Below, piece by piece: positions 51,201 through 60,000 of a stretch of DNA of 64,000 nt. How positions within the stretch are numbered: position 1 is the stretch's first letter; each line of letters opens with the position of its first letter. This DNA is from Ruminiclostridium josui JCM 17888 (GTDB lineage: Bacteria > Bacillota > Clostridia > Acetivibrionales > DSM-1351), in NCBI RefSeq assembly GCF_000526495.1, contig NZ_JAGE01000002.1, forward strand, positions 310,001 to 374,000, in the 5' to 3' direction. The position numbers and the translations under genes are program-made. The notes beneath the pieces are model-generated. The model saw only the letters and a list, made by a program, of their open reading frames with translations, was not told the DNA's origin and did not search any database.

Positions 51201-54068
51201 ATTATAGGTATTTCGGGTCGTTACCCAGGGGCAGAAAATCTTATGGAATTCTGGAAAAATCTGAGGGATGGAAAGGACAGTATCACAGAAATTCCAAAAG
51301 AACGTTGGAACCACAGCTTATATTTTGATGAAGACAAAAACAGAAAAGGAAAAACCTATTCAAAATGGGGCGGCTTTATAAACGGTTTTGACCGCTTTGA
51401 TCCCTTGTTCTTTAATATTTCACCACGGGAAGCGGAAATGATGGATCCTCAGGAGCGTTTATTCCTTGAATGTGTCTATGAAACAATTGAGGATGCAGGA
51501 TATACACGTGAAACTCTTGGGGCATACAACGGATCAGGTATGAAAGGGAATGTAGGAGTGTTTGCAGGGGTTATGTACCAGGAGTACCAGTTGTACGGAG
51601 TACAGGAAACCATGCAGGGCAGAGCTGTTGCTTTTCCGGGGAATCCTTCCTCCATTGCCAACAGGGTATCGTACTTCTTTAATTTTCACGGACCAAGCAT
51701 GGCAGTAGACACCATGTGTTCATCTTCTCTAACGGCAATCCAACTGGCATGTCAGAGTATTATAACAGGAGGATGTGAACTTGCCATAGCTGGTGGAGTC
51801 AATTTATCAATTCATCCCAATAAATATCTGTTGTTGGGACAGGGAAAGTTTGCATCCAGTAAAGGTCACTGTGAAAGCTTCGGACAGGGGGCGGATGGCT
51901 ATGTACCAGGGGAAGGCGTTGGTGCAGTGCTTCTTAAACCCCTTTCAAAAGCAGTTGAAGACGGAGATCATATTTATGGGGTTATAAAGGGAATAGCACT
52001 AAATCACGGAGGAAAAACCAATGGCTATACCGTTCCCAACCCTAACGCGCAGTCCAATGTAATCGAGAGGGCCTTTAAGGAAGCGGGAATTCATCCCAGG
52101 AGTATAAGCTATATAGAAGCTCATGGTACAGGTACTTCACTTGGAGACCCCATTGAAATTGCAGGTCTTAACAAAGCCTTCAGTGGGTTTACCGAAGACA
52201 AAAAGTTCTGCGCCATAGGGTCTGCCAAGTCCAATATAGGGCACTGTGAAAGTGCTGCAGGTATTGCAGGACTCACTAAGGTGCTTTTGCAGATGAAATA
52301 CGGTGAATTGGTACCTTCGCTACATTCAAGAGTTTTAAACCCCAATATAGACTTTGAAAATACTCCTTTTACCGTTCAGCAGGAGCTTTCGGAGTGGAAA
52401 AGACCTTTGCTAAAAATTGACGGGGAGATAAAAGAGTACCCAAGAATTGCAGGAATCTCTTCCTTTGGTGCGGGAGGCTCAAATGCGCATATAATCATTG
52501 AAGAATATATACCAAAAGATTCTTCAAAAATTCAAATTAAATATGATACCCAAAATCCAGCAGTAGTAGTATTGTCTGCAAAGAGTGAAGGACAGCTTAA
52601 GAAATTAGCTGGAATGCTGTTGGATAGGATTGAGAGTGGGCAGTTAAGCGATACTGATTTTCCATCATTGGCTTATACACTTCAAACTGGACGTGAGGCC
52701 ATGGAAGAACGGTTGGCTTTTACTGCGAGTACAATATCGGAGTTTGAAGAAAAGCTTAAAGATTTTAAAGAAGACCGCAGCGGTAGAGAAGGACTCTACA
52801 GGGGCAGAGTTAAGGAGCACAAGGGAATAATTGAGACATTAACTGCTGACATTGATATTGAGAAAGCTATTGACAGTTGGATTTCCAAAAGAATGTATGA
52901 GAAACTGTTGACATTATGGGTTAACGGATTAAATATTGATTGGAATAAAATTTATAAAAATCAAAGACCAATTAGGATAAGCTTACCCACATATCCATTT
53001 GAAAGGGAACGTTATTGGGTACCTGCAATCAATTACGAAACTAGTACTGAAGTAGTGCAGGCGGCAGTAATAAACCCACTTGTGCATCAAAACACCTCAA
53101 ACATATATGGGCTGCAGTTTAGTTCTACTTTTACAGGTAAAGAATCTTTCCTTGCAGATCATATTATTAACGGAAAACGGTTGCTTCCGGGAGTTGCGTA
53201 TCTTGAGATGGCTAGGGCAGCAGCAGTACAGGCTTGGGATTTGACGAAAGATGGTAATAAAGCCATTCGAATTGAAAATGTGAATTGGTTACGCCCTGTT
53301 ATTGTAGGAGACCAGCCGTTAAGGGTAGATATCGGTTTATATCCCGAAGACAGTGGACAGATTGTATATGAAGTTTACAGCGGTGATTCCGGTGAGGACA
53401 GAGAGCAGGTAATTCATAGTCAGGGAATAGTAACATACGAAGAAACTGTAAATACCGTAATGATAGATTTAAAAGACCTAGAGGCTCAATGCAACCGGGA
53501 CATACTGACAGGTGAACAGTGCTATCAGATTTTTAAAGATGCAGGATTTCATTACGGAGTAAGTCATAGGGGAATTGAGAAGGTATATGTGGGCGATGAA
53601 AAGGTCTTAGTCAAACTTTACCTATCCCCTGAAGTATTTAATGCCAATGATGGGTTTGTACTTCATCCGGGACTGGTAGATTCCGCATTGCAAGGAACTC
53701 TCGGGTTGTTTATAGGTTCAGACAACAAGCCCGGCTTACCCATTGCCGTTGGCTCCATCGAAATTTTCAACAGATGTTCTCCTTCTATGTGGGCGTTTAT
53801 CAGGTACAGTGAAGGAAGCAAGGCTGGTGACAATGCACCTGAACTGGATATTGACTTGTTAGGAGAGTCCGGAGAGATTTGTATACGTATAGAAAGGCTG
53901 GCATTAAAGGTGCCTGAAGAACAGAGGAACCTTATAAATTCAAGTTCAAAGGAACTTGAGTTAAACCAGACCGAAAATGAGGACGAATTTTATCTCAGCA
54001 TTTTTGAAAAGATTGCAAAGGGGGAAATGACTGAAGAGCAGTTGGAAGAGCAACTGAGAGTATCTTAA
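45204..54068 (+). CDS. Giant subunit C: ER-KS-DH-KR-ACP-KS-DH
   Basis: A 2,954-residue subunit. It opens with a short docking-like helix pair (ILLALQNGKISIDEAERIL), then a full PfaD-type FMN enoylreductase (about 60-500: [30 protein letters not shown]). Next come KS6 (from 518, C685, intact HGTGT and NIGH), DH2 (about 1128-1420, H1157, D1328), KR3 (about 1440-1800, Y1747/N1751, Asp in GVLRD), ACP10 (S1896), KS7 (from 1998, C2172, intact), DH3 (about 2627-2910, H2653, D2826) and a C-terminal docking-like helix (IFEKIAKGEMTEEQLEEQL). KS7-DH3 has no KR and its carrier is on subunit D, so the module is split between proteins. The N-terminal ER may act on the branched intermediate delivered by subunit B, on its own module, or in trans. 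Confidence 0.93.
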   Translation: MNSQDILLALQNGKISIDEAERILAGKIKGATSVNEEENLEDKEKLELDFSEELNPKRLGSPVFQERYNCKWSYYAGSMYRGISSEELVITMGKANLLSFFGSAGFGPEELEEHIKNIQSALGEGKPYGMCLISNLDNSKKEIEQVELFVRYNIPVIEAAAYSAVTAPLVYCRIKGIYRKGERIILPRRIIGKCSNLKIAQLFLSPPPEEIVKDLLKAGLIDNEEAELSKFIPLADDLAIEADSGGHTTQGVSFSLIPAVVSLKDIMKRKYKYQEEILVGCGGGIGTPDAAASAFTLGADFIFTGSINQCTAESGAHSVVKDILNTVSIHDTAITAAGDMFEIGAKVQVVKKGTQYAVRANKLYQLFRQYNSFEEIPEQIRLDIERNYFKKTFSQVLDLVYEYKSKKNPEQLKEAEENPRFKMALIFKWYFSHCSRSTLNGDLTEKDNFVIYCGPAQGAFNQWVKGTRYEHWKNRHVDEIAGLLMHNACKKLWDKNSLVMHDGFQIESHSIKDNTDTAIAVIGMAGQFPKSSNLEQFWENIKNGVNCISEVPETRWQMDKYFDPDPKAQGKTYSKWMGVLEDADKFDPLFFNISPAEAELMDPQQRLFLENCWSCIEDAGITPSSLSGTRCGVFVGCASGEYQELADEYGLNAQGLMGRAMSILSARISYLLNLKGPSMAIETACSSSLVAIAEACTNLALGNNDLALAGGVCVLAGPKLHIMCSKSGMLSKDGQCYTFDNRANGFVPGEGVGVVLLKRLKDAVRDGDHIYGVIRGWGLNQDGKTNGITAPSVISQIQLEKDVYTRFGINPENITLIEAHGTGTKLGDPIEVEALTESFRSFTQKKNYCALGSVKSNIGHLMTGAGVAGFIKVMLALKNRMLPPSINFESVNEHISLEDSPFYVNNKLKPWEVPDGIPRRACISSFGFSGTNAHIVVEEYTSAETTLDVPVQVSRDKTLLFVLSAKSKEQLKKYAAVIKDFVELKESLNLENLAYTLQIGRENMDYRLAFPFDSRDDLINGLDAFVKGVLTENIHTANVIRNKDGKAEIGEVGEDFTEVCVLKNDFSILAQMWVKGANIGWEKLYGKIKPRRISLPTYPFSKERYWIPEKEIYSGYRKAAESGKVLIHPLLHENTSSLLEQRYTSVFTGEEIFLKHHVVNGQKVLPGAACLEMARAAVELAASDLKEGLDGLRLKNIIWAKPITVKAEPLKLNIALYPVNESNIDYVIYGDSQKIGETTYFQGSAAFIKVSEPETVDIEAVRLQCSQNILSKEYCYEAFRSAGLEYGEGHRGIEKIYVGKDQVLAKLSLESSSLDDLDGYILHPGMLDSALQASVGLMPQLESTFLPFALDELEIRGRCTPDMWAFVRYSKGSSTTDKVKKLDIDLLNQNGTICALIRGFTSRILEKEEKLNKTVENTGTLLFKQVWKKEPADKNLQPMEYVRHLVVFCDVDQTIYEDVKKDMDGAELLNLSPIGNAASEMFRGYTEQLFEEISKILGEKIFGKVLVQIVIPLGEEEQLFTGLCGLLKTAELENPNLIGQLVEINLREQRENIIEILNENSRNLYNRQVRYLNGERMVTEWEEINASPEDKSIPWKDGGRYLITGGTGGLGLIFAEEIAHKVKNSTLILTGRSVLSEDKESRLKALETSGARIEYRTVDVTDREAVKGLIREINEKFGGLDGIIHSAGVLRDGFILKKSREQFQEVLAPKVDGLVNLDEESKDLTLDFFVVFSSLAGVFGNIGQADYATANAFMDAYAEYRNKLVIAGRRKGKTLSINWPLWQEGGMKVNEETLNNMRQSSGMIAMDTEIGINAFYRCMANGEVQIMVSNGELKKLRQQLSSSRPITPIVEANPAADDIPVEKVVSYLKKLLSTVIKLPADRMEANAPFEKYGIDSIMVMELTNELEKTFGSLPKTLFFEYQSIGELAGYFQKAHKNRLVELLGADNNEGAYKRSENSKSHEIDETQTDIPSTGHKRRRFVISQDEHRDEKTSKALDVAIIGISGRYPGAENLMEFWKNLRDGKDSITEIPKERWNHSLYFDEDKNRKGKTYSKWGGFINGFDRFDPLFFNISPREAEMMDPQERLFLECVYETIEDAGYTRETLGAYNGSGMKGNVGVFAGVMYQEYQLYGVQETMQGRAVAFPGNPSSIANRVSYFFNFHGPSMAVDTMCSSSLTAIQLACQSIITGGCELAIAGGVNLSIHPNKYLLLGQGKFASSKGHCESFGQGADGYVPGEGVGAVLLKPLSKAVEDGDHIYGVIKGIALNHGGKTNGYTVPNPNAQSNVIERAFKEAGIHPRSISYIEAHGTGTSLGDPIEIAGLNKAFSGFTEDKKFCAIGSAKSNIGHCESAAGIAGLTKVLLQMKYGELVPSLHSRVLNPNIDFENTPFTVQQELSEWKRPLLKIDGEIKEYPRIAGISSFGAGGSNAHIIIEEYIPKDSSKIQIKYDTQNPAVVVLSAKSEGQLKKLAGMLLDRIESGQLSDTDFPSLAYTLQTGREAMEERLAFTASTISEFEEKLKDFKEDRSGREGLYRGRVKEHKGIIETLTADIDIEKAIDSWISKRMYEKLLTLWVNGLNIDWNKIYKNQRPIRISLPTYPFERERYWVPAINYETSTEVVQAAVINPLVHQNTSNIYGLQFSSTFTGKESFLADHIINGKRLLPGVAYLEMARAAAVQAWDLTKDGNKAIRIENVNWLRPVIVGDQPLRVDIGLYPEDSGQIVYEVYSGDSGEDREQVIHSQGIVTYEETVNTVMIDLKDLEAQCNRDILTGEQCYQIFKDAGFHYGVSHRGIEKVYVGDEKVLVKLYLSPEVFNANDGFVLHPGLVDSALQGTLGLFIGSDNKPGLPIAVGSIEIFNRCSPSMWAFIRYSEGSKAGDNAPELDIDLLGESGEICIRIERLALKVPEEQRNLINSSSKELELNQTENEDEFYLSIFEKIAKGEMTEEQLEEQLRVS
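50773..52510 (+). repeat. ACP10-KS7 unit, duplicate of the ACP12-KS8 unit at about 54,590-56,300
   Basis: The two units share long nearly identical protein stretches: KYGIDS-MVMELTNELEK around the carrier serine, FGSLPKTLF-EYQ after it, and in the KS the uncommon insert NVGVFAGVMY-EYQLYGVQET and the GQGKF-SSKG segment. The match breaks in the linker and resumes in the KS. This points to a recent module duplication or gene conversion within the cluster. Confidence 0.75.
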
Positions 54069-54082
54069 AAGTGGAGGTTAAT

Positions 54083-57000
54083 ATGCGTAATCAAATAAGT
54101 ATTTTATATGAACGGATTAAAAATGGGAATATCGAAAGCAAGGAGGCTTTGGAGGAATTCAAACTCATTGCAGCTCAGCGAAAAAGAGAAATAAGACTAT
54201 CAACCGGATTAGGTCAAGAGAAGGAAGGCATTGATGAATCTGTGGCAGTGAAGGAAACAGGTATTCTAAAAGATAAGATTCAGGCTGCTTTGCTGGAAGT
54301 TGCGTCAAAAATACTTAAAGTAAATCCACAAGACATAGATACATATGTTGAGCTATCCGAATATGGCTTTGACATGGTCACACTCTCTGAATTTACCAGT
54401 GAACTAAACAAGAATTTCAATCTGGAATTAAGTCAAACAGTTTTTTTCCAAAACCAAACCATTGAGAGTCTTGCTAATTTTCTTTCGAAGGAATTCAGTG
54501 ATACTTTTATAAAGCAGCTAGGGATTGAAACATCGGAATTCTTAAATACCGTAGAGGAAGTTACAGTTGTGGAGCCTGTTCGGGACAAATTAAATACGGA
54601 AAATGTTTCAGAGTACTTTAAGAACTTACTTTCTACTGCTATAAAGCTTCCTGCGGAGCGAATTGAAATTGATGCACCAATGGAAAAGTACGGGATAGAC
54701 TCAGTAATGGTTATGGAGCTTACAAATGAGCTGGAAAAGAAATTCGGTTCACTGCCTAAAACCTTATTTTATGAATACCAGAATATCCGGGAGCTAAGTG
54801 GATATTTTCTTGAATTATATCCGGAAAAGATGGCGGAACTCCTTGAAATTGACAAGAAGAACATTTCTGAAATAGAAAGTGAGGCGCCTTTGACTGAAAA
54901 GGCAAAGCCTGCCTTTAACAGACACAGACGTCACAAATTTTCATTTATAAGCAGCAGACATGACACAAAAAGATTGCCTGAAGTATTGGATATTGCCATC
55001 ATTGGTGTTTCGGGAAGATATCCGGGTGCAGAAAATATTAAGGAGTTTTGGAGCAATCTTCAGAACGGTAGGGACTGTATCACAGAAATCCCGAAGGAAC
55101 GCTGGGATTACAGTTTATACTTTGACGAAGACAAAAGCAAGCCTGGTAAGACGTATAGTAAATGGGGAGGCTTCATTAATGATGTAGATAAATTTGATCC
55201 GCTGTTTTTCAACATTTCACCACGGGATGCTGAATTTATGGATCCCCAGGAACGCTTGTTCCTTGAATGTGTGTATGAGGCTCTGGAGGATGCTGGATAT
55301 ACCCGTCAGGCTCTTGCAAAGCATAATGAAAACGGAATGGGAGGAAATGTAGGTGTTTTTGCAGGGGTCATGTACGAGGAGTACCAGCTTTACGGGGTTC
55401 AGGAAACCATGCAGGGTAGACCTATGGCTATTCCAGGCAATCCTTCCTCGATTGCCAACCGTGTATCATATTTCTTTAATTTCCACGGGCCAAGTATGTC
55501 AGTGGATACAATGTGCTCCTCTTCTCTGACAGCCATACATCTGGCTTGTCACAGTTTGTTGAGGAGCGAGTGCGAGCTTGCTGTAGCCGGCGGAGTGAAC
55601 CTATCCATTCACCCTAACAAATATCTGGGGCTGGGACAGGGAAAATTTGTTTCCAGCAAAGGAAGGTGTGAAAGCTTCGGAAAGGGAGGCGATGGATATG
55701 TTCCCGGAGAAGGCGTCGGGGCATTGATACTGAAACCCTTATCCAAAGCAATAGCCGATAGGGATCAGATTTATGGGGTTATCAAAGGAGTGGCTGTAAA
55801 CCATGACGGTAAAACCAACGGATTTACTGTTCCCAATCCCAATGCACAGGCTAATGTTATTGGAAATGTGTTTAAGCGGACCGGAATTGATCCGAGATCT
55901 ATAAGCTATATTGAAGCTCATGGTACGGGGACATCATTGGGGGATCCCATTGAAATTGCCGGACTGACTAAGGCTTTCGGGGAATACACTAAAGACAGAA
56001 AGTTCTGTGCCATTGGCTCTGCAAAATCCAACATAGGACACTGTGAGAGCGCAGCAGGTGTTGCCGGAGTGACAAAGGTCTTACTGCAGATGAAATACAA
56101 GCAATTAGTACCGTCACTGCATTCCAGAATACTAAATCCAAATATCGACTTTGAAAATACGCCGTTTGTAGTCCAACAAGAGCTTACAAAATGGAAAAGA
56201 CCGGTTATCAACGGAAGGGAAGTTCCAAGACGTGCCGGCATAAGCAGCTTTGGAGCAGGTGGTTCAAACGCACACATAATAATTGAAGAGTACATTTCGG
56301 AAAGTATGGAAAGCAGCTTTTCACAGACAACATTCTCTTATCCGGCAATTGTAGTTCTGTCTGCAAAAAACAGTATAAGGCTCAAAGAAGTGATAGAACG
56401 GTTTCTGAAAGAAGTTGAAGATGGTCAGCTTACTGAAGATGAGCTTTTTAATGCGGCTTATACCCTTCAAGTTGGACGTGAACCTATGGAAGAACGCTTG
56501 GCTCTAACTGCAAATTCTATCAATGAGCTAGTGAAAAAACTAAAGGATTTTCTTGAAGGTAAAGAAATTATAAACGAGCTGTATAACGACAATATAAAAA
56601 GCTCAAAAGAAGAATTGACTGGTTTGACTACAGAAAAAGAAATACAGGAAACAATTAGAAAACATATTAAAGCTAAAGATTATGGAAAGATTTGCGAGCT
56701 TTGGGTAAAAGGTATTGAATTTGACTGGGATATGCTTTATGAAATTGGTAAAATGCCTAGACGAATCAGTCTCCCGACTTATCCTTTTGCCAAGGATAGG
56801 TACTGGATACCGTCTTCCAATGAGGACTCAGGATATGCGTTTGAAGGTAAAACCTCAAAGCTGCATCCTTTAATTGATAGAAACATTTCCAATTTTACCG
56901 AGCAAAAATTCTGCGTAAGGCTGACAGGGGATGAATTTTTCCTAAGTGATCATAGAGTGAGTGGGATAAAAACCCTACCTGGTGCTGCTTATATAGAAAT

Positions 57001-60000
57001 GGCAAGGGCTGCCGGAGAGATGGCAGCAGAACAGAAGGTACGGAAACTAAAAAACGTTTTTTGGACAAGTCCAATAACAATTGAGAATTCTCCAATGAAT
57101 ATTGAAATCAGCCTTTACCCTGGTGATAACACAGCTGAATTTGTGGTATCAAGCACAGGACAAGAACAGCAGAACTCAAGAATAATACACGGCCAGGGTA
57201 AGATTGTATTTGAAGGGCTTCTGGAAGAAAAGGTGAAGGAACAGAGAATTGATATCGAAGAGTTAAAAAGAAGTTCAAAAAAATTCTTTTCATTTGAAGA
57301 ATGCTATACAAGCTTTGAAAATAATGGACTTGAATATGGTCAGGGTTTTAGGACAATTCAAAAGATTTTCATTGGAAAGACGAGTGTTCTGGCCCATTTG
57401 CAATTACCGACAACACTAAAAAACAGTTTCGATGAATTCGGATTGCATCCTAGTATACTGGACGGTGCATTCCAATCCTTAATAGGATTTGCAGGTATGG
57501 ACGGCAGTGCGGATGGCTCAGGAGCAGGTCTTATGCTTCCTTTTTCAGTAGGAGAAGTTGAGCTAATTAATCCTTTGACTGAAAGCTGCTATGCTTTTGT
57601 AGACACATCAGAAAACTTTCAAACAGGGTCATCAAGAAAATATAAAATACTGCTGCTGGATGAAAGTGGTTTGCCGCTAGTTAGGATAAGTGACTTTATA
57701 GTCCGTAAACTTAAGCAAACTCATGAAAAAAACGCTTTAGCAAAGACTAAGAACACCCTTTTATATTTAAGACCTATTTGGAAAGAGTGGCCTTTGGATG
57801 TATCAGAGAAACCTATTTTAGCTAATAAAGTGCTGATACTTGACACTCAGAAGGATTTTTATAAGGGATATATTGAGTATCTTGAAAAGAGCAACGTTTC
57901 AGACTACCAGGTAAATCTGGCAATGCCGGGAAACAGTTTCTCCTATAAGGAAGATTACTTATACACCATTAATCCTCAAAACGAAGAGGATTTCAGTAAA
58001 CTGGTCAAAACCATGTCGGAAAATAATCAAATTCCGGACTTGATTATCCATTTATGGTCAAAAGAAAGTTTTGATTGGGACGAAAAGAATATAGTGTCAG
58101 GGTTGTCTACAGGAGTATACTCCTTGTTTTACCTGAGCAAAGCCTTTATGCGTCATAAAATCAACAGTAAGATTCAGCTTTTCCATATTTATAAAGGTGC
58201 TTCTGGAGAATCTCAGCCCCAGTATTCGGCAATTGGTGCTTTTGCAAAGGCCATCCGTCAGGAGAATTTAAGGCTGCTGTTTAAAGCAATTGAAATTCAA
58301 AAGGAAAATGTTGCGCAGCAGATTGAAACTAAAGAAATATTGGATATTGTAACTGGCGAGCTTGACAAAGATTCAAATCAAAAGGATACAGAAGTCAGGT
58401 ATAAAGACGGAAAGCGTTTTCTGAAAGCTTTGGTTGAAATGAATCTGATGAGTGAAGACAGGAAAGAAGAGGAATGCAGTTTATTGAAGAAAGACGGTAT
58501 CTATCTGATTACAGGAGGTATGGGTGGACTTGGACTGATTTTTGCTGAATACATGGTAAAACAGGAGAAAGTGACCGTCATACTTACAGGGCGTTCCGAA
58601 TTAAGAGCTGAAAAACAAATAGAGTTGGATAATTTAAAGAAATGGGGCTCCAAGATTATATATCTGCCTGCGGATATTTCAAAAAGAGATGAAGTGGAAC
58701 AGCTGGCACAGAAAATTAGTTCTGAGTATGGAGCTATTAACGGTATTGTTCATAGTGCGGGAGTAATTAAGGATGCATTAGTTCCGAGAAAAACAAGGGA
58801 GAACTTTGATGAAGTCCTTGCTCCTAAAATATTCGGTACTGTCTGGTTGGATAAAGTATTTCAAGACCAGCCTCTGGATTTTTTCGTGTTATTCTCTTCT
58901 GTTTCAGGAGTAATAGGAAATGCCGGGCAGAGTGATTACGCTTTTGGGAACAGCTTTATGGACAGCTTTGTTGAAATAAGGGAAGGGCTGCGTTCTAAAG
59001 GCAAACGTCGTGGGAAAACATTATCCATAAACTGGCCCCTTTGGAAAGATGGGGGGATGAAAGTGGATGAAAAGACAAGCCAAAGGATGGAGAATGCCTC
59101 TGGAGTTGCGCCTTTATCTGTTTCCTACGGCCTTAAAGCTTTTACTGATACTTTAAAATCGGATTTTTCCCAGGTAATTGTGCTTGAAGGAAATAGAAAT
59201 AAAATAATCGAAAAACTAGGAATTACCGTTAGTACACCTTACACTCCAGCTAACCCTGAGGCAACTGTGACTATTGACAATAAAACCGGAGACGTTAACG
59301 ATGGTTTAAGGACAAAGGTGGAAAAAGACCTTACTATGCTGATAGTAGAGCTTTTAAAAGTTAAAGAAAGTGATTTGGATATAGAAGTGGATTTGGGAGA
59401 TTACGGCATTGATTCGATTGTAATGATGACAATGCTGAACCGTATTGAAGAAATGTATGGGATAACTGTGGAACCCAATGCTGTTAGCGAAAATTCATCT
59501 GTCAAAAGGTTGGCAGAATATATACTTCCTATGCTGGACTTCTCAGATAAAGCGCTGCATTCTGAAATAAATCATGAAGATACTGTGGCTGAACATGTTC
59601 AGGAAGAATTACAAACAGAACCATCTGGATATGGCTTCTTGCAGAAATCGTTGGGTGCAGCAAACAGATTTAGCCGAATAAGCTCACAGTACTCTTCTGA
59701 TAATTGCAAAATAGCTGTTATCGGAATGGCTTGCCGCTTTCCAAAGTCTAATTCTATAGAAGAGTATTGGGACAATCTGAAAAACGGAAGGTGTATGATT
59801 ACCGAGATACCCGAAGAAAGATGGAGAATTTCGGATTTCTACAGTCCCCATAAGGACGAAAATGGCAAAAGCTACTCTAAATGGGGAGGCTTTATCAGTG
59901 ATGTTTATCTTTTTGATGCCGACTATTTTGGTATCAAATATGAGGATGCTATTGTGATGGATCCCCAGCATCGTATTTTGCTTGAATTAAGCGAAGAATT

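Noticed and set aside
54071-54082. GTG start for subunit D
   Set aside because: The GTGGAGG bases are the ribosome binding site for the ATG at 54083.
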